From Galbula dea (lineage: Eukaryota > Chordata > Aves > Piciformes > Galbulidae), in assembly GCA_013399015.1 (NCBI GenBank), contig VWZX01009068.1, positions 862,816-926,815 of the forward strand: a stretch of 64,000 nt of DNA, in the 5' to 3' direction. Numbering within the stretch: position 1 is the stretch's first letter; every line of letters starts with the position of its first letter. Under the pieces are notes generated by a model. It was not told the origin of the DNA. It did no database searches and worked only from the letters and a program-made list of their open reading frames with translations. The position numbers were made by a program, and so were the translations under genes. Shown in pieces: positions 52,409 to 64,000 of the stretch.

Positions 52409-54597
52409 TTCAGTCTTAAGTAAGTTAGAAATATGCTAGACACAAATAGGATTCAATTTTATAATTAAGGTTCACCTTGTAATGCAAAAACATGAGGAAG
52501 CCTGTCTGTGGTTGTTAGACCAAAACTGTTTCCTACTTTTTGAAGTACTTGGGTGGAATATTTTGCAGCCTAGACTCCTTTCAATCTACTTTTCTGTGGG
52601 TATGTTAAGTATGTGTGTGAATAATATATCTGTATTAATGGGATTTCATAAATATGAATGTACTGCAGTGGAAAATATTTCACTGAGAGGTTTAACACTT
52701 CATACTCTACAGAAAACATAATGGCCAAAGACATTTTTTGGGGGGGAAGGGAAAGACAAACCTGAGATTTCATGGTGCAAGACCTCTTAATGAAAGCAGG
52801 AAAGAAAAGGACTTTTTAGCATAGTTATCAATGATATTTTGTCACCCATGGGAACTGCTTATGTACTTCACATCCTTTCAGCTCCTATTTTAGCACTTGA
52901 TGTTTATTCCAGTTTCTAATGTGGTCAATACTGTGCTGTGCTAGTGATTTTCTGGGTTTGTCCACCTTTTGGGATTTCTTTGATCTTTGACAATTTTATC
53001 TCAGTACTTTGCCAGTTTCCTTACAATAGGAGTGTACCCACTGTCAGAACAACTGGCTTTGTAGGTTTTGTTTCATTTTTATGTTTTCCTTTCTTGTATC
53101 CCTAGTGAGAAATTATATGGCCCTTGACTCCAACTCTTGTCTTGGCATTGAATTGCCTTCCAAGTAATGTATATTATTGGGATATCTGTCACCTTGATGC
53201 ATGGTGTTTGCCAGGAGGTATATAACTCATCCTATACAAGAATAAGGATATACAACTCATTGTAGCTGTATCTTAGATCAGTTTAATGTATCCAGCAGCT
53301 TGAATCATGTGTTCAGAGTGGATACATCAAGATAAGCAGCAAAAAAAATGCATAACCAATATAGACTGGAAGTGTAAATCTTACGGTAGTTATTTCCTCC
53401 AGCACTGTGCATCATGTCAGTCCACTTGCCCAGGGGTGTTGGAGACTCAAGTTCAGAAACTCACTTTGTGGAGGTCTGAGTCAGAACAATTTATCATCTA
53501 CTATTTCAGCCCAGACTGTACTAGAACTTGAACTTCATTCATTCAGATCTGAGAGGAGTACTGAGTATGTAGCTATGAAACCAGTCTCTTAGCAACCTTT
53601 ACACAGCAAATTAGTTGCTGTTTGAGGCAGCTCCATGAATGTGTGGCCAGCTTCATGACTTATGCATTTTCTCCTTTGCACTTATGAGAAGCCTAAGGAG
53701 TTTGATAGTACAGAGATAGATGTGGTTAGGAAAGGGGGCAGCATTTTACCCCTTAGTTGGTATCCTAGTGATATGAGGGCATTACTGAGAGCTGACAGCA
53801 TCACTGTGCACGGTGATAGTTATCCTAATCACTCTTCAGGAATTTTTCTGGTTCTAGGATAATCTGGTTGATTCAAGGAAATTTCTACATCAAGACAACT
53901 TGATCTCTCAGCCATGTAAATCCCTCTCTGGGAGTCTCCTCTTTTACAGTGTAGAGAGAAGTGGGTTCTCACACTGTAATCACTGCAAGGGTAGCCTCCA
54001 GAGTTTAGCTCCAGATGGAAATTCATTCAGTATATCTATATTAACAATAAAAGGGTGGGAGGAAATGCTTTTTTAAGCTGTCTTTTCCTTTGCATTTACT
54101 GTAAAGGAGTATACAAAATACAAGGTATGACTGGCCATTGAGCTCTTAAAAGGCTCAAATAAGCAGATGAATCTCACTATTGGGCTCCTTCCTCAGGTCC
54201 TTGATCATTTCATGTAAACATTGTCACTAGGTAGTTCATGGTAAATCAAATCTCACAAGAACAGAGAAAATAAACTTAGGAATATAATGTCTGCTTCATG
54301 TGCTAATGACAACTTGTCAACAGATGAGCAGCTTGATTTGAAACTCATCACTTAGTGCCTGGATGTTGTTTGGGCTTGGTAATGTGGACTGCTCAGTACT
54401 TCATATGAAGCACCTGGCTGGGGTGTATTTCTCTTGCTATATCTTTCCATTGGGATATTGAAATGTATGATAATTTAGAGTTTAATCAGGCTTGCTGATA
54501 TTTGAGTATATGAAATTCTTGCTCTGGTATACTGTTTGAGTAATGTTAACCTCACTTCAGATTTAGAGAATCTGCACAATTTAATCATTTAAGTTAC

Positions 54598-54652
54598 CAA
54601 AAAACCCCAAACCACCACCACCAAAAACCACACACACACACAAAATCCCACA
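54598..54652. repeat. A/C-rich tract with short (CA)n
   Basis: Composed of CCAAAAAACCCC, three CCA units and about five CA units, followed by AAAATCCCAC. It is a low-complexity tract comparable to those at 20.0 and 32.1 kb. Confidence 0.88.
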
Positions 54653-57600
54653 TCAATCAAAGAAAGAAGCTTCCCAAAACACTGCATCCAGACCAAAATG
54701 AATTTCAGATATTAGTCATAAATAGTTTTAAGTCACCTAACCACATCCAAACAGCAAAAAATGAAAATAAGTTACTTTGAGTCCCAAGACATTCTTCACA
54801 AAGAAAACAGTGCTCAAATTTTACTGAAGAATAGCTTACAAATGTATGCAATACTTTTCACATTCTTTGCATAATCAGGGCTCTTAAAAATTGAATGAAA
54901 CCACCACCTGCCTCAAAAATTTATCATAAAAATATTTAAACTTTAAAACACAATTATCTGTCAAAAGCACTTGAGCACTTTCAAATCGATAAGAAGGAAT
55001 TGCTCCAAAAGCACTGAGTATGGTCCCATTTACACACTTACTCGGCAAAGGAATGAATGAGCAATACCTACCCGGTCTTCTCCATTTTAGGAGACAAAAC
55101 TCAGTATCAGTAGCATCATTTCTGAAAATATATATTTGTTGATCTTGGATATATTTTGAGGCTGTGTGTCCTAGTTTATTTTAGGGTCCTCCACTGCAAC
55201 AAAACTACATATCTCAGAGGGTTTAAATTGTCTCCTCCAGCTCTAATTCCTGCAGCCATGTATCAATCCTGACTCTACAGATTCAATGCTTTTCAAATAA
55301 AGCCAAATTTTACACTGAGGTTTTCTTGTCAATAAAACCATAAGGAATGGTGAGTCCTGCTTTAACAGCTCAAATACATCAACTGGCAGTTTCTAAAGAT
55401 GACAGCCAATTTCACCCCTGTTTTAACCATTCAAGGTAACCACTAAGACACAAATGAACCATACAGAACTGTAATCCCATTTGATGGGAGGACTGTCAAA
55501 CAAAAAATGAGTAATAGTCACAGCTGGAGAGAGCATGCAGCTCTTTTCACTCTCTAACCAGGTTACCCCATTGATGTTGCAACAGTTTTGAGGCTTCGTG
55601 TTGCTGTAAAAACCTGTTGAAATAGAAGGTAGACTTTAGTGAGGCTAGAGGAGCAGACTTTTCTCACTGTTTTCAGAATGCAATCCAGTAGAGAGATACT
55701 GAAGGAGTTTTCTCCTAGGGAACACAATTAAATGTCCAGCCTAAATTATTCCCATTATTTCTTTTTTGTATACAAAGAGCTGAATGTTCTTTGTCATTTC
55801 AGAACAATAGGAGGATACAAGAGCCATTGCTTTGCCTAAAATTTGAACTAGCTGTTGGTTTGAGAAGCTATTCTTTTTTTGCTTTTCATATAGACAGGGC
55901 ACTGTATGTAATACTTACCAGTGTTCCCTTCTTTTTGTGACAGACTTTAAATTAACATAATTATGTTCCATGTAAGCTAGGATTCATTGATCAAAACTGT
56001 TAGAGCCACATAAAAAGCAGTAAGAAACAAATATACTATCAGGGATGTAGTAAAAAATGACATGCTGTGACCTTCGTAGTATATATTAACTGCCAAGTAC
56101 ATAAGACACTTCTTGGGAGAATAGGAATCTGCCATTCACTATAAAGCTGAGGGTGTAAACCTGTAATGGGCAACAAAAAGCAAATACAAAATCCCCCCAA
56201 ATATTCAATATAAATATTTAATCTTTTTTCTGTTTCTACTGATGGGAATTGAGAGGCAAACCTCTTGCTGCATGAATAAGGGAGGGAAATGAACTGTTGA
56301 GAACTACTAAATAACCTGGAGGTACCTTATGGAAAAAACCTGAAGACTGAGCAGAGGGATTTTGCCTCTATCACCAGCAGGAAGCTGCTTTAGTTTCTAA
56401 TGTACTGCAAGAGTGTTCTAATTTCCACAGTGCACAGGCTGCTGTGTTAACCTGGCAGTGCTATTAGAGCACAAGAGAAAATACATTAGTGTCTCATAAG
56501 GGACAGTGCATTTGAAGGAGCTGAAATTTTATGTACCTGGAATACAAGTGTGAAGGTTTCAAAGACATAACCTAAAATACAGAATGCCATCCTTATAAGC
56601 ATATACTATTAAATGTTTTTAAAAATGTCTATTTTGTCTGAGGTATAATATTAATTGAAACATTATTTTAAGGTACTGTAGTAATATGACAACATATAAA
56701 GAAGTTGCAGAATTTTGTACACATCTATTACCACCTTGCCATCAGTATAGGGGTGGTGGATGTAATGTTAGCCACTGTACTATGGTCCTGGCTTCAACCC
56801 TCCTGAAGTGCTGCCTAAACTTGAGCCAGAACTTTGCACATAAAAAGCAGTACCAATCTCACCACTATTGACAATCATAACTTTTATTATTCTTTACACA
56901 AGTGGTATCATTCACATAGACCCCTTGAAATTTGAACACACAGAGGAGCCCATTAGAAATGTGCATGTTTAGTCTCCATTTGTGTCCTTGATAGTCCTGC
57001 TGTGGTGACATATAAAGGATTTATTTTTAATTATCCAACTGCTTACTAAAGACTGCCTAATTCTGCAAAGAGAGGGGCTTAATGGCTGCATTAAGAACAA
57101 GTTGACTAAGCTCCACACTCCCTCTTGGAGTGAGCATAGAGTTATATTTGGGCATAGGCACAGCAGCTCGTTTGAATGCTGCAGCTCTGCTACAGCGTGA
57201 CCCTCTGAGCTAGCTGGATGAGCACAATGGCACAAGGTTTCACATATGGTAGTCCCCAGCTGTTAACTCATCTCCTCTGGTTTACACAAAATGATATTTT
57301 GAGTCAAATCCATACTCTATGCTTCTGACACAGCATCAGTAACAGCACTGTGCAGACTATCTTGTCTAGGAAAATAGAGTTCCAGGTCTTTTTGATTGTC
57401 ACACTTCAGATTTAATGCTAGAAATCCTGGCTGTCAGCATCCTACCACTTTCCCTTTTTAAAATTATTAAAATTTAGCAGAGTGTATCTTTGAATCCATC
57501 AGATCTATTCAGAACTCAGCAAAGGCTCACCAAATCCTTAACAAAAGTATCTTTTCATGCTCAAAAGGTCTACCTGTTGCAGGTGTCTGTAAAATGACAT

Positions 57601-58991
57601 AACTAAAAATCTTTAATTCCTTTTAGCCTATCTTGAACAGGAAGTAAATCTACAGATCCTTGAAAAAGAGGGTGAAAAGTCTATAGATTCATCAGAATTT
57701 TCTAAAACTGAGAACTAATCCAATTACATATTTTTCCACACATTTAAATTAATTTAATATTTGCCTAATTTAAGGGTTCGAATCTGAAATGAAAGTCAAT
57801 AAGAATTAATCTCTGCCTAGAAATTGTGTGAATATGTAATCAGTGATGAATATTCATGGTAAGAATATTCATAAGAACTGAATGTAAAGCAAATATACAA
57901 TAACTATAGAAAACCTAGACTAAGGTAAAGAATCCTAACATTTCATGACTGAACTATATGTTTATCCAATAGATCTATTCCCAAAGAACAGGGCAAGCAC
58001 TACCCTAGGAGGAAGATCTGGTTCTAGGGAGTTACAAATGGAATCACCATTGTCATCTGACATTTTTTGTGTAGAAAATAAACATTGTCAGTTCCAATTA
58101 GAGCTTGATTGTCACAAGTATTCAGTTTGCTCACTGCTGAGCATCACACTGGCTGCCCAGCTTCCAAGTGCATTCCCAGCCTTGGCTTGGTCCCCAAGGG
58201 TCCCCTCTGGGAGCAGAGTTAGTCACCCCAGGTGAGGAGCCCTTGTTAAATAATAATAAGGGAGTTAGTTAAGCAATGAATTCTATAAACTACTCAGGAA
58301 GAAAATCCAATGAAAGAGGAGAGATTGGCCACCTCAGCAGCTAAAAAACTGTCTTGCTCTTTTTTATTATTCTCAGACTTTTTTCTTACAATAGGTATTT
58401 AGAGCTTTTTGGGTTTTTTTCTGCCTATGAGAGAACCCACAAAAAAAATAGCATGCATGTCCTTGAGATGTGAGACATGTCAGGTCACCCAGCTTTCACA
58501 GAAAGAACTCTACTTGCATACCAAGGCAGGTTTTAATCAAGCCAGCTATTTTACAGATACATTGGAAAGTTTTCCATTGGGAATAATGCATTAAATATTT
58601 ATCTGGATGAAGACAGGAAAATTCTACTGAGCTATTTAAGAGGCCAGGTACCTCACTTGAACATCAGATAAGGCAGCTGACCTGGAGAAAAAAAGTGTCT
58701 TCTACCTGCCAGTACAAGTTTTTAACCATGACACTAAAATCTCTGCAAGTTACTGCTTTTTAAATATAGCTTGATTAGTGGGAAATGGGGCAGTTTCCCT
58801 GGCAACAGCATTTATTGACATAAAGTAAATATAGTGCCTGTGGAAAATATTCTAGTGTGCTGGAGACATAGACTGCACTGGATTTCTTTTGGCAGTGGAA
58901 GATGGACATTTAGGGCCAAACTATTGCTCCTGTAATGCCACTCTAGTATATTAGGAGCTATGATGATTTTAATTATTCCTAAACACTTCTC

Positions 58992-59022
58992 AGTGACTGT
59001 GTCATGCTTTAACACAGTCACT
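58992..59022. repeat. Perfect 11-bp inverted repeat, 9-nt loop
   Basis: AGTGACTGTGT (58992-59002) is followed by the loop CATGCTTTA and the exact reverse complement ACACAGTCACT (59012-59022). The flanks do not extend the pairing, so it is too short for a microRNA precursor. It could be a dimeric protein-binding site or chance. Confidence 0.9.
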
Positions 59023-61299
59023 ACTCTGCCAAAGTCATAGCTGGTAAAAATATAGACAACAAAACCAACAACTAACCAAACAAAAAAGCCATGAAATACC
59101 AAAACCCAGATAAAGCCTCGGTGAATAATTGTTCTGCAAATGAGATAAGAAGTCAGATACATCATTTACAAAAGAAGAAAATTATCAATTTTTAAAAGGC
59201 TAAGTTGACTAAACTCTTATTTTTACATCATAGCTCTCGTCTTGAATCTGATTTTGGTGCTGCACAAGGGGCACAGGGAAGAAAACATTCACACTAGTTC
59301 AATTCACTAACAGATGGCTGTTTCTGTTAGATGCATAGCAGATACATAAAGGGGAGAGAAGAATTCACAGCTATGATTTTTAATTTTTTTTTAAAAAAAG
59401 TAGAAACCTTTTAGGACATGTAAAGTCTAAGCATACATACAGAAGCTACTGAGGACTGCAGAAGGTTAAAGGACACACTTTGAACTGAAGAATTTGAATG
59501 AATTAGGCTAATTGAGCATGTGTGTTCTCTCTTTTTCCATGCAGAGTTTCTATCTGTCTGCAGTTGATCTGCTTTCTGCTGCTCTGTAACATCCTAGACA
59601 GGCTGCTGCAGACTCCCTTCATTGTGAAAGCACATTAATATTGTAGCCCAATTATGAAGTATTTAGGGTACATGAAGGGTGATGTGCATGGTCACTGACC
59701 TTGCTGTGAATGGCAATTTGTCTTCCCATGCACAGGGAACAAATGACAGCTCAGTTCATAGTTGGTATAATTAGAAAACAACAGGTTCTGTTCATGATAT
59801 ATTAAACCAAAATTACTGTTAAAAAAGAATAAATACCTGGAGGATGATTCTGAGCCTTCAGAAAAAAACAGTTTGGAGAGATAAGAGCATTATAAAGGGA
59901 ATGATGCACAGTGGCCAACAATGCTGCCTGAGAGGTTACCCAGACACTGCATCTAGCAAGGATTTCCAAATCCTTTCAATCCTGTCCAACCCTGACATAG
60001 GCTGGTGCTACAGGACTCCTAAAGTTCAAGTGGTCTGACTATGTCACTAGATCATACAAGCACTCAGTCCTGACATTGCTGCTTTCCAAAGGGAGAGAGT
60101 TGTGAACACCAGAGATGTAGCTGGAACATTGCAGCTGGGCATTGCAGGGTTGTAGGTTCCAGTTTAACATAAAGGATTCATCTAAAGCTCACTGCAGTCC
60201 TCTTCTACTTTGGATGTTAACTCTAGAGATAAATACAGGCAAAATATAGGCTAATCAGAGCTGGCTGCAGACATGGGCAATGCTGGCAGCTGCAGAGGAC
60301 AATGGATTGCTTGGGGTAGGGAGAAACAAAAGAGCCACATCCCTATTGCCCATTTCATCTGTACTACAGCTGAGGAGAGCCAAACTGCCAGCAGCTGATG
60401 CTGTTGTGGAGGAAATGGGAGTAAGCAGAAAGGGGGCTGCATCTGGGGGATCACTTGGCCATACCCCTGGGCCTCTGCACCAAACCTTGCCTGCTTAGAG
60501 AGGGTTAAAACTGATTTTAACATATGCCTCTGAGAAACCTTGAACCACCTTTGAGTCAAAAAGAGCTTAGAATTCTGCATGAAATAAAGAAAAGCTGAAA
60601 AGGGAAACTACAAAAGAAAATAGTACTCATAAAATCAGTGTCCTATCAGCTTAAACATCACCTCTTTAGTTAGGAAAAGGTTTTTGCAGTCCATCATTTT
60701 GCCTACATCCCACAATATTAGCTTTTTAAGACTGCTTTCTCATCCATTTCTCTTGAGCACTTTGAACATGAAGAAAAGCAGTATCTTTCTGTAACTTTTA
60801 TTTTACTTTCCCCCATTCACATTTTCTAAGGAAACAGATATATACAAAAGAAATTATTTGTGTGGCTATGGCATATCTACTTCCAATATTCCATGTCACA
60901 ATGGACTTCCATTTCCATTTGAATCAAATCATTAGATAGATGAAAAAGAAGAGCATGTTAGCTTCAAAGATAATTTTGCTGTGGTTTAGGTTTGCTGAAT
61001 TAAAACCATGATAAAAAGAGACTTTGTTCCAAAACATTTTTTATTTGAATATTTGTTTTGAAACTGAAAAGGCCAGGACTGTGTACATTTTTCTACAAAA
61101 TAAGTTCAAATTATTATCCTGTTAGTTGAAAAAAATGCTATTTTGTCAAAATGAGTATTTGGATATAAGCATTTGAGTAAGGTACTCCAAACAACCATAG
61201 TGTGAGTTCTTTTTCAAAAGAATTGATTTATATCTTTAATGGTTTTCATGTTTTCACAGTGCTAGGAGTTTTGTCTTCTTTCTCTTCTCTATTTTACAG

Positions 61300-61660
61300 T
61301 CAATATGTTAGGAAGGCTACACTGGCTGCTCCAAAGTATTATTATCCAGAAAAGGTTGCAAGATGGCTTCAGAAGAGCTCTGCACTTTTGTAGCATATAA
61401 TTAAACTGATTGGAAGTATTGTTGTCAGGCTCAAGCTGTCTGAGATGCAGCTTCTTAGCTTGTTAAATTTGCTCCTGAAAAAAAAATATTTTAGATGAAG
61501 TGAATTCTTCTCTCAAAAGTTTCATTGTATACCACCCCCTGAGGAGCTTTGGGAGAATGGAAAAGGACTAGGGAAAAGTCTTTTTGATATCTGAAGTAGA
61601 AAAATAAGTTTTGATTTAACTTAGTTTCTTTAAATAATAAACACTGGGATAAAGCAGCAG
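61300..61660 (+). other. Candidate terminal exon, unidentified
   Basis: A strong pyrimidine tract (TCTTCTTTCTCTTCTC, then TATTTTACAG, AG at 61298-61299) is followed by a frame QYVRKATLAAPKYYYPEKVA and a stop TAG at 61391-61393. AATAAA lies at 61636-61641, so a 3' UTR of about 265 bases would be plausible. A second frame is also open over the same bases (NMLGRLHWLLQS to a TAA at about 61400), which weakens the coding case. The peptide is unknown to me and no upstream exon was identified. Confidence 0.15.
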
Positions 61661-63922
61661 TCTAAAAATAAACAATAGGATTTTGAGCAGCCATATCAGG
61701 TCAGCACAAACCAGAGAAAACTCTGTCTGAGTTAATTAAACAATTTCACTTCTCTGCAGCACATACAGTAGGAAGACATCATTCATCTCATCCAACACTG
61801 AAAATCTGCCAGATCTTGGGCAGATGTTTGAAGCAAATCCCAGCAGTCACTGCTGCCTGAAGACTCACTCAGTCCCCTCAGACAAGATGAAGCAAAGTTG
61901 CTTTCTGTCATTTACATATGTTGCCACTTCTTTCTCATTAAAAATGGATCTTTGAAAGAGAAGGAAGTAATGGTAAAAAGATCCACTTTGCTATGTCCCA
62001 TGAGTACCTGCACCATCTGAGATCCATGTTAGAGACATCTTTTGGTGTTCCCCAAAATTACTTTGTGCTCACTGATAGTTCTATTGTCATTTCAACAGGG
62101 ATTTTGGTTCTCAGGTGTCATGTTTGGAATAGTCATGATATCCACTCTTGAAGCTGACTGTGTTTTGCCAGAGGAATGATGAACTTCAGTCCTGGCTTTA
62201 TTTATTGCTGTTCATACAGTCAAGTGTTATGTACATACATCATACTTGTTATCACCATTTATGAGCTGATTAGGTAGCATACCCTTTAATTTTGCATCAA
62301 TAGTTCTTATATTTAAATATTTTCTGTGAAAGAAACAAGTATATAAACAGTTGTAAATCATTCTGCCTGGCCTACGTAATACAAGTGGCCATAGAAGTGA
62401 TTTGTTAATGTGAGAGGTTAAATTGCTTATACTACATCACTCCTAATAATACTGTATTTATCTTTAGTGGCTTTATATCTGCAACAGTGTATTAGTTCCA
62501 GTTCTTTTGATGGGATTATCAATTGGCATCTACATGTTCTGTCCCAGTATACATGTCTTAAGAGAAGAATACATTGTAAATATATCCATTACACTGCTGA
62601 TGGAAGACAGGTTCAGGAAGAATGAGACTTAAGGAAGATCAAACTATGCAAGTTAGGAATTTGGCTTTGCTTTCCTGTTTTCTGCCATTGCTAGTATGAA
62701 GCCTCTTGGTTTTCCTTGCTGATAGGTGTCACACATGGTGGACTATCAGTCCCTTATGGGAAACCCAACTCGTGAACAAGCTGTTGAACAATTTCTCTGG
62801 AATAAGAGCTATTCCAAGTAGTCTTCTGTCACATCAGAGAAAGTCCTCAGTTCTGCAGATTAGACACTAAAACACTTTCCATAAATTGTTTTTTTCTATA
62901 AGGGATAAATTTTTTCAGTGTTTCACAAACTATAGTGATTTCCACCAAATTGGGCATTTATCTAAAATCATCTGGCAAGAAAGTGAATATCCCAGCAAAG
63001 TATACTTTTTATTGAAATACAAACAGTGGCTGGTCTGGAAAACAAAAGCTCAGAAAATGGTGATTGCCTTCATCATAGTCTGACTTGCATTTACATAAAT
63101 GATCATGAACCTGGAGCTGCTCTCCATAACTCATCCAGAGCAGGTGCCCATGGTCTTTGCTGGCATAACAATATGGCATATAGAGCATTTAACTATATAC
63201 ATTCACTTTGCTTTCATGAGGTAGCAAAGGGTACTTTACTTGGTACTGTACTTGGAAACTTTTTATCTCCCTCTTTAAAGTAAAGATGCCCTTTCCCTTG
63301 TCTAAAATGAGCTGGCATGTAATTTGTTATTCTGCTAGTTAACCCAGGAGGCAGTCAATTTCTGTCATTCCAAATACATCTGAAACCAATGAAGCACGAA
63401 TGGGATTTTTTTTCTAGTTAGTTGGTAGCAGTTTGCAGTGGCAGTTGCATTGCACATTTATGTTGGAGTTTGCTTCTAAAATACTCATCCTGCCCAAATG
63501 ATTTTCCAGTAATTTGTATACCTCTGTGTACACTTCATATATTCATTTTATTGCAAAACAATAGTAGTTATATTAATGACAACATAGCTTTTGGTTTACT
63601 GTATTTACATACACTTTGTTTTTGTTTTCCCTTCATCATATTACAAATAAATCTAGTATTACAGACTATATGCTTTTGTTAGAGCACATGCTCTCCTGTT
63701 CAGCACAAAATAGTTATTTACACAGCATCCTTACAACAGTGGATGTGCCATTTGGCTCTCCACTGCAAAATTATGTGCACTAATTAGACAGAGATGTCAA
63801 AAATGCAGAAAAGTATCACTGAAAAGTGTTGAAGCCTCTTACAGCTGGGAACAGGCAGAGGTAAAATGACAACCCCATGATTTTCTAAACAAATTGTTAT
63901 GGGACATGGAATCCTTGGGCAG

Positions 63923-63967
63923 TTGAGAAGAGCTCAACTCTTCTCAAAAAAAAAAAAAAAAAAAAAA
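63923..63967. repeat. Hairpin followed by 22-base poly-A
   Basis: TTGAGAAGAG (63923-63932), loop CTCAA, and exact complement CTCTTCTCAA (63938-63947) run straight into an uninterrupted A tract (63946-63967). The downstream sequence is ordinary, with one N at 63999. The A run may be a retroposed tail, but no recognisable source sequence lies upstream. Confidence 0.88.
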
Positions 63968-64000
63968 TGCACTTAATGTTTAATACAATCCCAATTCANG

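Larger units (their letters stand above)
52409..64000. other. Mostly unique non-coding DNA to the window end
   Basis: No recognised gene. It contains an A/C microsatellite-like tract (54598-54652), a perfect hairpin (58992-59022), a GC-richer patch near 58140-58235 ending in a donor-like CCCCAG/GTGAGG, another GC-richer patch at 60250-60500 with frames on both strands, an exon-like segment at 61300, and the terminal hairpin plus poly-A at 63923-63967. Base 63999 is undetermined. Open frames at 57945-58235, 58812-59165 and 60251-60580 match no family I recognise. Confidence 0.5.

Noticed and set aside
57775..57784. GGTTCGAATC, a tRNA B-box-like word
   Set aside because: No A box, no acceptor stem pairing and no cloverleaf in the surrounding 80 bases on either strand.
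58180..58231. GC-richer 52-base block ending CCCCAG/GTGAGG
   Set aside because: Good donor, but the acceptor is ordinary and the block is too short to judge coding. No partner exon was found.
58812..59165. 117-codon minus-strand frame with a hydrophobic segment
   Set aside because: The hydrophobic residues come from A/C-rich DNA read on the other strand, and the frame spans the hairpin at 58992-59022. Nothing recognisable.

Overview
The window looks like non-coding DNA from a bird nuclear genome. Six CR1 LINE fragments are visible, several with the truncated 3' end typical of birds. The DNA is AT-rich and CpG-poor. It has short A/C-rich simple repeats and many small interspersed relics. Non-avian sauropsids also carry CR1, but the CR1 tail structure and the sparse repeats fit a bird best. 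I cannot name the species or chromosome. There is no bacterial or viral gene layout, no CRISPR, rRNA or recognisable tRNA, and no protein-coding gene that I recognise.

Layout: 1-5.5 kb is unique sequence with nothing recognisable. A well-preserved antisense CR1 3' end lies at 5.5-5.94 kb. Unique sequence follows to 15.38 kb, where a sense CR1 tail keeps the end of the ORF2 reading frame. An antisense CR1 fragment is at 23.76-23.92 kb. At 25.6 and 26.4 kb there are two copies of an old short repeat. At 32.7-32.82 kb a compact promoter-like cluster holds homeodomain-type palindromes, a TATA box and a splice donor; an exon-like segment on the same strand is at 34.52-34.62 kb. Between them, at 33.76-34.11 kb, is a decayed internal CR1 piece with the reverse-transcriptase catalytic-motif region. 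At 39.38-39.55 kb the minus strand has an exon-like open block with good splice signals. At 47.93-48.31 kb the minus strand carries a broken Ty3/Gypsy-type integrase, which is unusual for a bird. An older antisense CR1 is at 48.88-49.11 kb and a sense CR1 3' end at 52.04-52.41 kb. The rest is unique sequence, ending in a hairpin, a 22-base A run and a single undetermined base.

The open reading frames of 60-140 codons are what an AT-rich 64 kb stretch yields by chance, except those inside CR1. The window is best read as a gene desert or the inside of a very long intron. The exon and promoter calls are low-confidence candidates. I found no convincing new biological system; the most unusual item is the Gypsy integrase relic, and the most testable is the promoter-like cluster.
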